This document shows positions 32,175 to 43,475 of a stretch of 64,000 nucleotides of DNA, piece by piece. The position numbers and the translations under genes were made by a program. The first letter of the stretch is position 1. Every line of letters begins with the position of its first letter. This DNA comes from Agapetus fuscipes. Its lineage: Eukaryota > Arthropoda > Insecta > Trichoptera > Glossosomatidae. Under the pieces are notes generated by a model, which ran no database searches, was not told the DNA's origin, and saw nothing but the letters and a program-made list of their open reading frames with translations. The stretch spans positions 9,796,001 through 9,860,000 of the forward strand of contig OX637339.1 in assembly GCA_951799405.1 (NCBI GenBank). The letters are read 5' to 3'.

Positions 32175-35100
32175 ATGTCAACTCTAGATGAAATTTCCTT
32201 TTTAAATGCCATTGAAGTATTACAAGAATGTGAAAACCACGCGGAAGATAAAAGGGGACGATGCTTTGATCGACAAGATCCTTTTGATCTTAGCAATGCA
32301 GCGTTTATCAGGAATTTTAGATTAGACCAGCGCTCAGTTAAACATTTAGTGGATGCCCTCACTCCGCTCATGAGTAATTCGGAAAGAGTAAATGCCGTGG
32401 ATCCAACTGTAAAGGTAATATTGTTTGTTAATATTCTACCTGTAATTAATTATATTTTTGTTGTGTAAAGAAGGCTACCTAACCCTTTTTTTTGCCTTTT
32501 TCAAATGTCCTGAGAAAAAGGCAACAAAGGATACTTCATTTAATTTAGTAGACTCCCCTACATGCTCACGTGTTTTAGATGAAAACTCCATGGATTGCAA
32601 ACATCACATGACATCATTTACATTACCTTAAAGCTATACGGATTAGATCAACCCTCCAAAATTATTCTCGCTAGCTCGCAAATTGCGAGTGACTTTTGTT
32701 TGATTGCGAGTGTTCTTTTCTTTATCTGAAAGTATCATTTTGCCAGTTAATAATACCATTGATAATATTCCCAGTGAAAATAAAACTGAGAAGTTTTGAA
32801 AATTGTATGTCGTATATCTAAATCCCCTTTCAATAAAATAGAATTTGGATGGACGGCGGCGGATTCCTTGTTTTTCTACCCTGTGTCATGTGCACAGGGC
32901 AGCCAACAGTTCACGGGAGTTTTTCTACCCTGTGTCATGTGCACAGGGCAGCCAACAGTTCACGGGAGTTTTTCTACCCTGTGTCATGTGCACAGGGCAG
33001 CGAACAGTTCACGGGAGTTTTTCTACCCTGTGTCATGTGCACAGGGCAGCCAACAGTTCACGGGAGTTTTTCTACCCTGTGTCATGTGCACAGGGCAGCA
33101 AACAGTTCACGGGAGTTTTTCTACCCTGTGTCATGTGCACAGGGCAGCCAACAGTTCACGGGAGTTTTTCTACCCTGTGTCATGTGCACAGGGCAGCGAA
33201 CAGTTCACGGGAGTTTTTCTACCCTGTGTCATGTGCACAGGGCAGCCAACAGTTCACGGGAGTTTTTCTACCCTGTGTCATGTGCACAGGGCAGCAAACA
33301 GTTCACGGGAGTTTTTCTACCCTGTGTCATGTGCACAGGGCAGCCAACAGTTCACGGGAGTTTTTCTACCCTGTGTCATGTGCACAGGGCAGCGAACAGT
33401 TCACGGGAGTTTTTCTACCCTGTGTCATGTGCACAGGGCAGCCAACAGTTCACGGGAGTTTTTCTACCCTGTGTCATGTGCACAGGGCAGCGAACAGTTC
33501 ACGGGAGTTTTTCTACCCTGTGTCATGTGCACAGGGCAGCCAACAGTTCACGGGAGTTTTTCTACCCTGTGTCATGTGCACAGGGCAGCCAACAGTTCAC
33601 GGGAGTTTTTCTACCCTGTGTCATGTGCACAGGGCAGCGAACAGTTCACGGGAGTTTTTCTACCCTGTGTCATGTGCACAGGGCAGCCAACAGTTCACGG
33701 GAGTTTTTCTACCCTGTGTCATGTGCACAGGGCAGCCAACAGTTCACGGGAGTTTTTCTACCCTGTGTCATGTGCACAGGGCAGCGAACAGTTCACGGGA
33801 GTTTTTCTACCCTGTGTCATGTGCACAGGGCAGCCAACAGTTCACGGGAGTTTTTCTACCCTGTGTCATGTGCACAGGGCAGCGAACAGTTCACGGGAGT
33901 TTTTCTACCCTGTGTCATGTGCACAGGGCAGCGAACAGTTCACGGGAGTTTTTCTACCCTGTGTCATGTGCACAGGGCAGCGAACAGTTCACGGGAGTTT
34001 TTCTACCCTGTGTCATGTGCACAGGGCAGCGAACAGTTCACGGGAGTTTTTCTACCCTGTGTCATGTGCACAGGGCAGCGAACAGTTCACGGGAGTTTTT
34101 CTACCCTGTGTCATGTGCACAGGGCAGCGAACAGTTCACGGGAGTTTTTCTACCCTGTGTCATGTGCACAGGGCAGCGAACAGTTCACGGGAGTTTTTCT
34201 ACCCTGTGTCATGTGCACAGGGCAGCGAACAGTTCACGGGAGTTTTTCTACCCTGTGTCATGTGCACAGGGCAGCGAACAGTTCACGGGAGTTTTTCTAC
34301 CCTGTGTCATGTGCACAGGGCAGCGAACAGTTCACGGGAGTTTTTCTACCCTGTGTCATGTGCACAGGGCAGCGAACAGTTCACGGGAGTTTTTCTACCC
34401 TGTGTCATGTGCACAGGGCAGCGAACAGTTCACGGGAGTTTTTCTACCCTGTGTCATGTGCACAGGGCAGCGAACAGTTCACGGGAGTTTTTCTACCCTG
34501 TGTCATGTGCACAGGGCAGCGAACAGTTCACGGGAGTTTTTTTTAACCCATGCGAGTTGCAATTACGAGTTGCGAGTTGGTCAATGGGTGATTTTTGGAG
34601 GGTTAGATGAGATAAACTTGTAGGTACTGTAGAAAACTTTTTGTCACTTCTAAAGTTGTCAAAAGCATTGTTGAAAGAGCTACCTTTCATTGATATTTCT
34701 GTTATAAAGTTTGTAAACATGCGATCGTAAAGCTGCGATCATTGCTGATTTTACTTTTCTCATTTTAGGTGCTTATTGCCCTCAACTTTTTTGGCACTGG
34801 AAGCTACCAGTTTCCTGTCGGAAACAACATAAATATGGCTGTGTCGCAATCGACAGTCTCAAGGGCCATAAATGAGGTTACAGAGGCACTGAATCATCCT
34901 TCCATATTCAACCATTGGGTGCAATTTCCTAGCTCATTCAGAAAGCTAGATGTTGTGAGAAGAGAGTAAGTAATGTTTTAATTACTAGGAGAATTTTAGC
35001 TTTATTAAATGCAATTTAATTTGTGGCAAATGGCGTCCACACAAATGACATAAACGGACAAATTGTCATCTCACTTCGACAGGTTGCTACGGAGAAAGTG

Positions 35101-36612
35101 AACTTAAATTTTGTCATTGGTAGCTAAGGACCCTAGCCATTAGATGATGCTAAGTAAACAGCTTTTCGACTCTTTTCACATTAGACACATTCTGCCCGGT
35201 TTGTCTATCGATTACTCTAAAAACTTAGTGCTTTTATGTATCCCCATACCCTTCTAGACTTCTGACCATAACCGGGAAAATGTGTCTAGTCTGTAACGTT
35301 CCTTAGTCTTCCTGTTTATTTTAAATGCCATCCTATTTTATTAATTTATTACTAAGTCACACGATGTTGGAGCCAACGCAAATAATAAATATAAATGCAT
35401 ATATTTTCAGATTTTTCAGGAAGCATAAGTTTCCTGGCGTAGTTGGATGCATAGATTGCACTCACGTAGCCATTTTTCCACCCTCCACAAAAACCCACGA
35501 TGAGCGTTCGTACGTCAATAGGAAAAATTATCACTCCATCAATGTGCAATTGGTATTTATGATGTGTTACACTACATAGTCAAAATAGTATATTTTTATT
35601 TTAATAAAAATACATAATATTAGTTATTTTTTCAGATATGTGATTCAGATTTAAAAATTTTGAATGTGATTGCACGATACCCCGGCTGCACCAATGACAA
35701 CTTCATATGGAACAGTTCTTCTGTGTTGGGATTGATGAAACAAATTTATGAAAAGAAAGGAGTGGGAACCATGTTGCTTGGTAGGTGGTATACCTTTTCT
35801 TCTATCAGTTAATAATAAAATAATTCAATCATATTTTATACAAATCTGAGTAAAATAGAATGGAATTTTTTATTGTCAAAACATGAAACAGCATGCAGCC
35901 ATGCTGCTAAGAAAAGGCTAACTGCTAATGTTTTGTTATTGCTTGTCAATGACCCTCTCATTTGCCCGCTGAGAAAAATCTTATTTTAAATTTGGTACTA
36001 GTCCATACCACAGTAGCTTACCAATTAATTACTTATGGTGTTATTATCAAACACCAAAGCCATGGCTCATTCGCAGTCTGGAATGAATTTTCTCTACAAA
36101 AAATCAATGATCAGTAGATCAGCTATGGATCAAATGTCTTGTGAATAGCCCTGTTACAGCTTTGATAAAGCATTTAAAATGTAACGTGGACATAATATCT
36201 GTAATTCCATATTTTAGGTGATTCTGGCTACAGTGTAAGACCATGGCTCATGACACCAATACCGGATGCTGTTCCAAACTCACCTGAGGATCGTTACAAC
36301 ACTGTATTCAAAAAAGCACGCTGTACCATAGAGCGATGTAATGGTGTCTTAAAAATGCGGTTCAGATGCCTGCTGAAGCATAGAGTCTTGCATTATAGCC
36401 CGGAGAAATGCAGCAAAATAATAAATGCTTGTGTGGTGCTGCACAATATTTGCATTGAAAACAAAATTCCCGAATATAGTGTTGAAGCAGAAGACTCTGA
36501 CATGGGCATCATAAGCTCAACCAATGCAGCAGACTCTGGTAGTAGCAGAAATCCGTTACTTGATGCAGGCAGAAATATTCAGAGGCAAATAGTGCAAAAG
36601 TATTTTATGTAA
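32175..36612 (+). CDS. HARBI1-type Harbinger transposase, apparently intact
   Basis: Five exons join in phase with GT-AG ends: 32175-32414, 34769-34965, 35411-35552, 35636-35780, 36218-36612, giving 372 residues. The first exons hold the N-terminal helix-turn-helix region ([16 protein letters not shown]). The DDE catalytic triad is complete: Asp in [12 protein letters not shown] (about 161), Asp in [11 protein letters not shown] (about 243), and Glu in [14 protein letters not shown] (about 280), with 36 residues between the last two, as usual for PIF/Harbinger. No stop or frameshift was found. HARBI1 transposases work with a separate Myb/MADF protein; such a gene lies convergent at 37766-40020. 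Intron 1 contains a 1.7-kb minisatellite. The upstream in-frame ATG at 32121 falls inside the MITE terminus, so I prefer 32175. It may still be active, or a host-retained copy. Confidence 0.9.
32873..34545 (+). repeat. 49-bp minisatellite, about 34 units, in HARBI1 intron 1
   Basis: The unit is TTTTTCTACCCTGTGTCATG, TGCACAGGGCAGCGAACAGT, TCACGGGAG. Inside it CCCTGTG and CACAGGG can pair as a hairpin with a 7-base loop. The only obvious variable base is C, G or A in CAGC(N)AAC. No unit has a stop in any of the three plus frames, so three overlapping ORFs of 565-604 codons appear; because 49 is not a multiple of three, one protein would cycle through three repeat readings. I regard these ORFs as by-products of the repeat. 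Confidence 0.97.
35075..35155 (+). repeat. Family E fragment in a HARBI1 intron
   Basis: TTTTGTCATTGGTAGCTAAG and GACCCTAG match the middle of family E. A second fragment lies at 35905-35990 in the next but one intron (TTTTGTTATTGCTTGTCAAT ... GCTGAGAAAAAT). Confidence 0.5.
35182..35288. mobile_element. Small MITE (family G)
   Basis: TAGACACATTCTGCCCGGTT at the left is answered by AACCGGGAAAATGTGTCTA at the right. A longer copy with the same ends lies at 46905-47042. Confidence 0.7.
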
Positions 36613-36639
36613 ATTCAACTGAAATGCTGCCATCATCCT

Positions 36640-36875
36640 ACTCCTTGACTGATAGGTTTGTATAAGGCTGCCCCCCGTACTGTAAAAATTGGTTCACTTT
36701 AGCCAATGCCACCTTGGCTTCAGGAGTTGCAAGGTTAATGTTAATGTGAGGTCTTTTTTTATTTGTATGTAAACATGCAGAATGTGTAGGCACGAACCTA
36801 CATGTGTTTGTCTGTGGGCATGCATTTGATATGAGCTTTGAATGTTAATGTATCTTAGCAACTAAGATTAAAGAT
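36640..36875 (+). repeat. Family A repeat
   Basis: Starts CTCCTTGACTGATAGGTTTG shortly after the HARBI1 stop codon and ends TTAGCAACTAAGATTAAAGA. It belongs to the subtype with GCAGAATGTGTAGGC, like the copy at 46085. A further A fragment lies at 37225-37325. Confidence 0.8.
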
Positions 36876-37224
36876 TAGTATCCATCTCCTACTTACATAC
36901 TTTAGGGTTGGTATCAATGTACTAGGGTATACTGTAATTTTTTATATTCTTTCATCTTTTAATACTTTTTAACTCTGTATAAATGCAAATAAAATAATCT
37001 ACTTGCACATTTGTTATATCATTATGGTCCTTATATATCATAATTGCCCTGATTCTCAAAAAGGTTTCAACTTTTCATTCGGTTTCAATTCAGTTTTTAG
37101 ATAGAAGATAAAGATAGAACAACTTTGTGTTATATTACTGGGAGTATATTCAGTTTCCCAATCAGTTTGTTTGGAAACCGGTCTTGAGTATATTCAGTTC
37201 CACGACCGGTTTTACATACAAACT

Positions 37225-37325
37225 GATTGGAGGGTTTATGTTAATTTGAGGATTGGATTTTAATTTGCGAGTACACATGCAGCATTAGTAAATGCCAACT
37301 GACACCGGACACGTGTCTGTTAAAT
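37225..37325 (+). repeat. Family A fragment
   Basis: GGGTTTATGTTAATTTGAGG and CACATGCAGCATTAGTAA match the middle of family A; a family E fragment follows at 37395-37505 (TGTGATGTCACATGACTGAG). Confidence 0.55.
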
Positions 37326-37726
37326 TTTGCCACTCTATCAGTAAAACACATGAGATTTATTACAAGGAGTTGGCACTAATAAACCAAACAAGTAAAAGTT
37401 GTGATGTCACATGACTGAGTAGTGAGAGGAATGATTCTTATTTTTTGTTATTGGTTTCTTAGGACCCTTATCACTTTGCTGAGAAAAATTTGGAACTTTT
37501 CTCTGATTTAAATATGCGAGAGACCAAATAAAACTAGGTAGTATAATATTTCAAAAGTAAAAAAAACAGTTATTTAAGATTAAATTTAATTTTAATATGC
37601 ATCCACCTACAGATGGACAATGAAAGAAAAACTTCTTTAAAATAATATTTATTTGTGGTACATGCATAGTAAAAGAATAAAGGAAAGATTAAAAACATTT
37701 GGGAAAAAAATAGTTTGAATCAAAAA

Positions 37727-37732
37727 TTTATT
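37727..37732 (-). promoter_or_regulatory. Candidate polyadenylation signal of the MADF-like gene
   Basis: AATAAA on the minus strand 34 bases after the stop codon at 37766-37768. Confidence 0.55.
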
Positions 37733-37765
37733 AAACAATAAGACTTTCAATCAAAATGTTACACA

Positions 37766-40020
37766 TCAGGAATTCTTAGTCAACACTTCAAGGATTCGAT
37801 GAAGGGTTTTCTGATTTTCCTCCAAGAGTCTAGTCTTGGAGGCATAATAGCCTTTCTTTAAAATTAAAGCTTCTCTTTTCAATTTTAATTTTTCTTCCCC
37901 CTGCTCGGCCAAAATGCTGGTAGCGGAAAGGCTAGAGTCCAGCCGCTTTTGGGGCATTGTCCTTCTTGGGGTTTCTTTCAGCTCTCTATGGACAGGGGTT
38001 GAGTCCACAACCACAACAGCCCTGTTGGTTGTCCGAGCATATAAATGGTCTTGGGAAGCCATCGGAGGACTTGAACCGCTTCTTGACGGGTTCAAGTCTA
38101 CAGTATAATGATCCTAAAAAAGTAAAAAAGTGTATTATAGATGATGGATCTGAGAATGGCGGTACACAATGGGATATTGTAATGTATGGAAGTGAAGCAT
38201 GGACAGTGAATGATAGCGAAATGAGTTAAGTATGTACGGTGGAAATGAAGCATTTGAAAAACACGACAGGAAAAACTCTGAGGGATACAGTCACGAATGA
38301 ATGGGTAAAAAAATAATGTAATTTGAAAGAGGATTTGAAAGTTAAGGTACAAAAGAATGTGATGAGATGGTTTGGGCATGTGGAAAGAATGCATGATGAT
38401 AGACTGACAAAGTATATATACAGAGGAAATGTGATAGCAAAAAGAGGTAGGGGACGACCGAGAAAAGTATGGAGTGATCAGATTGAGGAGATTGTGAAAG
38501 AATGGGATATAAAAAGAGAGCGTACAAGAAGAAAATGCATGAAAAAGGTGATGGATATGAATGAATTGAAGGAGGTATGTAGTAAGGATAGGAAGAAATG
38601 GAGACAGCTCTGCAGAGGCTCTGGCCACCCCTATCGGAATGGCGACAGAGTTACAGTTACAGTATAAATGTTGTATTCATAAAGTTTCAAGACAAATCTG
38701 ATGCAAAAGTGTCATAATGTATAAAAGATATAACAATATTATCATGTTACATTATTTGGCACGGCTGGATTTCTAGGGAAAATGAGAACAAATACTTTGT
38801 TATTGATTACTGAGGACTGCAGGACGTTTTCCCGTCAAGAAAAAATATATCTTTTTTGAAAGAAACGTTTTTCTTATTATGAAAGAATTATGTGAATGAT
38901 GACAAACCTTGTCTGAAGATTCGTTTTGCTGATCCAATTTATGGGTTTGCACAAAGACATTGCTGGGCTGCATGATGTAGTGTGGAGAGCGCTGGAACGG
39001 TACTGAGCTGGCTAAATTTACCACCTCTACACGTTCAGCCGGTAAGTGTGGCGATGACTGAAATTTAATTGAACATTATTTTCTTATATTGGTTCATCTT
39101 CAATATTTTCCAATGATTTTTTTGTGTACCACAACAAAATTGAGAATCTGATACAAAAATGTATACAGTAAGTATGTTCGCTATCACCTATTGCAATGCA
39201 GCAGCAGCAATCAAAGCCAATGTTAGCTTTACATATGATGCCAAGATCCAACAGATCTTATATCACCTTAGTTAGTAAATATGCAGAAACTTAACTGAAT
39301 TATTTGCAAATTGAATGAATCCTTGGTAATCCCAGGCGAAGGGCATATTCGCAATATATATATTCTGGCAATCAAACTCATGACCTTTGGATAATGAGTC
39401 AGTAGCGTTAACTGCTAGACTATAGACCGGTCAAGAGTTACTTGGTTATAACATTAATAATCTGATTGTAAACTAACCTGGTCTTCCTCTTCGTAGTCAA
39501 ATTTGACCGCAGATTCTGCCACGTCCCTATGGCCAAGTATGGAATTTGGATGAATACTTCTTAAAATGGATTCATCATCTTCATCCAGGTAAATAGGGGT
39601 AGGCCTACCCCCCCCCTGTTTGGCGTTGATGCCGCATTATCTCAGCGCGTTTCGCCTTTGTTTTAGATCGTAGATCTTGCCACGTCTGAAATTAAAAATC
39701 CATATAGTAGAATAATAAAAAGCAGGTTAAGAAGATGAAAAATAAATCATGATACATACTTTCCGCCATTGCTGCCAATCTTTGATCGCTCCTGGAAAGC
39801 TGTTCACCTGCCCAGCAATCTCCCTCCATCTCCTTTCACAAATCTCCTTCGTAAACGACGCAGAGTATCTCCCATTTATTAACTCTGCGTCATTTCCGAC
39901 TGCCTCTAGTCTTCTCTTCTGTACGCTTGAAATGTAACTACGTTTTGTCAACATATTAATTGAAAATTTAGTTGCTCGAATGAAAATCAACACTGATGCC
40001 TGCTGCTTGACAGATGCCAA
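37766..40020 (-). CDS. Harbinger partner protein (Myb/SANT-MADF type), one frameshift
   Basis: Four exons with GT-AG ends: 40020-39760, 39685-39478, 39057-38908, 38113-37766. Exon 1 and the start of exon 2 form a Myb/SANT-like domain: the WxxI and WxxW-type aromatic pattern is visible in RRWREIAGQVN, WQQWRK and TWQDLRSKTKAK. The C terminus is a lysine- and glutamate-rich helix (EEKLKLKREALILKK) like that of other Harbinger second ORFs, which bind the transposase and DNA and carry it into the nucleus. Exon 2 is 208 bases, one too many: a run of nine G (39608-39616) leads straight into TAG, whereas eight would keep the frame to the end. All other joins are in phase. The start may be the later ATG of MLTKRSY. 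A LINE tail lies in the last intron. Either a recent pseudogene or a base-calling error in the run. Confidence 0.75.
38104..38666 (+). pseudogene. LINE reverse-transcriptase C-terminal relic
   Basis: Forward frames read MYGSEAWTVN, then VMRWFGHVERMHDDRLTKYI and RGRGRPRKVWSDQIEEIVKE, ending DRKKWRQLCRG. This is the classic tail (YGSE.W....WFGHVERM...RGRGRP...W.D) of insect non-LTR elements. Two stops break it. It ends in short ACAGTT repeats and lies in the last intron of the MADF-like gene, opposite strand. Confidence 0.8.
38755..38830 (+). repeat. Family E fragment
   Basis: GCACGGCTGGATTTCTAGGG and TTTGTTATTGATTACTGAGG follow the family E order. Confidence 0.5.
39340..39435 (-). repeat. Family C SINE head, diverged
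   Basis: Reversed: GACCGGTCTATAGTCTAGCA head at 39435 and a weak B box near 39390. It lies in intron 2 of the MADF-like gene. Confidence 0.55.
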
Positions 40021-40084
40021 AACAATAACACATGTCGCGTGTTGAACGCGTGGTTGGTTTTTTCCAATCCGCTGTTGTCATTAA

Positions 40085-41767
40085 AGGCTGGTTCGGACAA
40101 GGCGAGTAATTTAGTCAAGTAACGAGTAATTTAGTGGCTAAACGTGTGCGAACCCCAACAATTTAGTCCAGTAGTTAAGTCAATGGTTTAGTCAAGCCGA
40201 TCCATTTCATTCTATTTTTTCGGGCAAGTAGCGGCCCCGCCCACCGTCCGTGGGCGAGTGTTGCCGAGAAGCCACGGAAAAGTCCGAGTCCGAAGAGCCA
40301 CGGAAAAGCCCGAGTCCGAGTCGAGTTTATTAGCGGCCGCGCCATTGGCCGCTCACTCTTGGCGGGGAAACGGAAATGCAAGAATGGCGGCAATTTAAAT
40401 TGGCTGCAGTTTGAAAAGATAATGCCCGTTTTCAGCAAGAATATTTAAAGATAAAGTGCTGTTTAAAAATATTTAAGTACTTAAGAACTTCTTATATTTG
40501 CGAGCCCGATGTTCCGCTCCCTAAACTTAGCGACCTGTCAGTGAGGTTATGTCATGTTTAAACTGTAAATAAGTGGATATGCACACCGATATCCTTGGTT
40601 TTTTAGAAACTCTTGAGAATATAGAAGTTGCTAGGACTTATCTACGTCCAAAAAGTTTTGAGAAAGGTAATTTTTTTTCGATAAGAATAGTATGACATCG
40701 ATTTTTGGTGCGGATATCAGCTGTCAAAAATACAATCATGTAGCTCCTTGCTGGATGAAATTGTAGTAATTTTTAAGTTTTCGGACAATAGAGCTGTACA
40801 AATATAGTTTTGGTAAAGATGTTGTGGAAATAACTATTATCGTCCATGAATTTATTACGTATTTAAAAACATCGATCTTTTACATTGATCGATGTTTATA
40901 GGTACCTACCATAAATTTGTCATATCACAGGCCTTATGATATCCTTCAGATGGATTGTTACTTATTGTTTTGTACAGAAACAATTCAGTGACACACGGGG
41001 ATAACTGATTAGAGGCATTACAATTTTATGCCACTGTAAGCCATCAGCTGGTATCTGTGACAGACGTGAGAGGCGTATGTAGCAGGATTGAACAAGTTTC
41101 TCGCGGTCAGCCTCTGAAAAGTTGAACCATGTTTCTTCTTTAACTTGATAATTGATTGGTGACCGCCGTGTATTTGAAATGCCGATTTTACATGTCGAAT
41201 ATTGATGTTAATTGTCAACAACGAAAAACGCTACAGAGAAATGCATCTGAATGCAGCTGCAGACTGCGAGCCGTATTATAGTGTGTGCATACAAAATATA
41301 CTTTGTACACATCATTGAAAAGATAAAAATCCAATTAAAAAATTATGTTTGCAGGGTAAATGGTAGATATTATTATAAACATCAAATAGTCATGTGTTGT
41401 TTTTATTTAAAATGTGTATATTATTTTATAAACCATAAAATACATTTCGAATTTACAAAAGTCGAGTTTCGAAGTTGTTTGCTAAACAGGCTCCTAGCTA
41501 GGTGGCCGGGCATAAATCAGTTAATATTACCAAACCATAGCCAATTTAAAGGGCTTTATAATAACATGATTTTAATACTCAATTAATATTTTCAAACTAC
41601 AGCCAATTCAAATTTTCCGCCATTATAGAAAGGGCTTTCTGCAGCCAACTTCGCACTTGTGTACTGTACTGGACCGTAATGCGAACGCTTCACGGGCGAG
41701 TAGCGCCCCGCCCACTACTAAATTACTCGGTACTTGACTAAATCAGTGGCCTTGTGCGAACTAGCCT
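40085..41767. mobile_element. Non-autonomous Harbinger-like element
   Basis: AGGCTGGTTCGGACAAGGC and the inverse of AGGCTAGTTCGCACAAGGC end the element, and the 3-bp repeat TAA (40082-40084, 41768-41770) flanks it, as expected for PIF/Harbinger (TWA targets). No transposase ORF inside. It starts 65 bases upstream of the MADF-like ORF. Confidence 0.8.
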
Positions 41768-41770
41768 TAA

Positions 41771-42744
41771 AGGAGTACAAATCACAGAGTATTATAGGTT
41801 TATAGAGATCCCACTGAATAAAAAAAAGGGGAATGCCCGAATCTTAGCCACCTATGAGTTTTATATGGAAGCTTTTGATAATATTATGGAATGTATAATA
41901 TAACTTATACCTAAAATTTAATTCAAATATTTTTGATATTATAGGAAACTAATGTGAGGTCATGTCAAATAAAAGTTTTTTTTTGTTTTAAAAATTTATA
42001 TCTTTTAAAATAAAATATACAAGTTTACACAAATATACATTCTTAAATAATACACCGAACTACATTTTGGTTTTAAGCTAAATTAAGGTAATTAAGGTTT
42101 TGGCAAATTAGGTTAAAATAATGTAAATCATTTTGAAAGTTTGATGTCAATTAAAGTTTATTTAGAGGCACTAGTATTTTCTAGCTGGAACGTAACAAAA
42201 ACATGAAGGTTTTTTGTACTTTATAGCTGTCTTATATTTGTGAACGAATTTTTTTTGAGGTTACGACGGAAATACGTTGTCCGGCACCAGCCACCAATAC
42301 ACCATTTTCACGCACAAAGTATTATATTCTTTTCAAATAACTTTTTGCACAATTTAACGCCTGTGAAAACAGCCAAAAACAATATTCAACGGTTAAAAAC
42401 TTACGACCCCACGCCAAGCAAGCGTTATCTGTGGGCGCCATTTTGGCTGTCAAGGGAATATCGGTAATACCAAACAGTAGTTTCCTACTATTATTGTGGA
42501 CAAGAACCAATAAAGCATTATCTACTGGTATTGTAAGGAAGCTTGTGGTCAATATCGTTTGTATGGAAGATTCTTAGGCATGGTACAAATGATAAATTAG
42601 AGTAAGATAGCACGATTACAAGCGGTGTTGTCGGCTCTGTGGGATGCATCGCTTTTGTGCGAATCACTTACGATTCGTGGCTTTGCAGAATACGAGGCGG
42701 CCATTTTAAATGATTCTTGATATACGGGACTCGAGATTTTTTGT
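41771..42744. other. Sequence inside the composite without recognised genes
   Basis: AT-rich, with no exon-like signal. The short plus-strand ORF near 42240 and its antisense partner lack any feature of a real protein. Confidence 0.5.
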
Positions 42745-43466
42745 GACAAATGGGAATAGTACTCGCAAAGTATAAAAACTTGTACAGTATGAAAATTTGA
42801 AAGATTTTTTTTTTCACATCACTAGCGAAAAGACACATTTTTTTTTATTGCATATTATGCTTCATTTTATACTTAGCTATCATATTAGAAGAAAAACAAG
42901 GGGTGTCTATGAATTCGTTATCTCACAATCTTCCAGCCCAAAGTATGAAAAATTGTAAAGTATGAAAAATTTTAAAGTTTTTTGTTTCACATCACTAGCG
43001 AAAAGACACATTTTTTTATTGTTTATTATGCTTGATTATATACTTAGATATCATATTGGAAGAAAAAAAAGGGGTGCCTATGAATTCGTTCTCTCACAAT
43101 CTCCCAGCCCAAAGTATGAAAAATTGTACAGTATGAAAATTTTAAAGATTTTTTTTTTCTCATCTCTAGCAAAAAGACACATTTCTTTTATTGCTTATTA
43201 TGCTTCATTTTATACTTAGCTATCATATTGGAAGAAAAAAAAGGGGTGTCTATGAGTTCGTTTTCTCACAATCTTCCAGCCCAAAGTATGAAAAATTGTA
43301 AAGTATCAAAATTTGAAAGATTTAAAAAATCTTAAGGAATGAATAAATATAATTTAATTCCCATGAAAATAAAATCCATACATGTAGGGAAACGGCTTTT
43401 TTCGTTTACATCCCCAGATTTCCCCAACTGTCAGGCTGGCACCTGTCAAGCTGTCTTCACACCGGT
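42745..43466. repeat. Right inverted arm with about 170-bp subrepeats
   Basis: Three full subrepeats and one partial, in the opposite orientation to 30138-31461; TATACTTAGCTATCATATT lies at 42870 and 43210, with a variant at 43035. The outer part GGCTGGCACCTGTCAAGC matches the left arm's GCCTGACAGGTGCCAGCC inverted. Confidence 0.85.
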
Positions 43467-43475
43467 ACCTTGGGC

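Larger units (their letters stand above)
29659..43466. mobile_element. 13.8-kb foldback/Mutator-like composite element carrying a Harbinger pair
   Basis: The ends ACCGGTGTGAA and TTCACACCGGT are flanked by the 9-bp repeat ACCTTGGGC (29650-29658 and 43467-43475). Long inverted arms follow: 29659-31461 (interrupted by a hAT MITE) and 42745-43466. The arms are made of about 170-bp subrepeats. A 9-bp duplication and long, repeat-built arms are known for foldback elements and MULEs. Between the arms lie a HARBI1-type transposase, its Myb/MADF partner, a MITE just upstream of HARBI1 and a Harbinger-like element just upstream of the MADF ORF. No MULE transposase is seen, so mobility would need help from elsewhere. 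The family call is inferred from end structure only. Confidence 0.65.

Noticed and set aside
32796..34623. Three overlapping plus-strand ORFs of 565-604 codons
   Set aside because: They are the three frames of a 49-bp tandem repeat without stops; the repeat lies in a well-supported intron and the readings have no protein-like composition.
38098..38628. Minus-strand ORF of 176 codons with hydrophobic composition
   Set aside because: It is the antisense shadow of the LINE reverse-transcriptase relic on the plus strand.
29659..43466. Maverick/Polinton identity for the large element
   Set aside because: No polymerase B, integrase, ATPase or capsid ORF is present, and the target duplication is nine rather than six bases.
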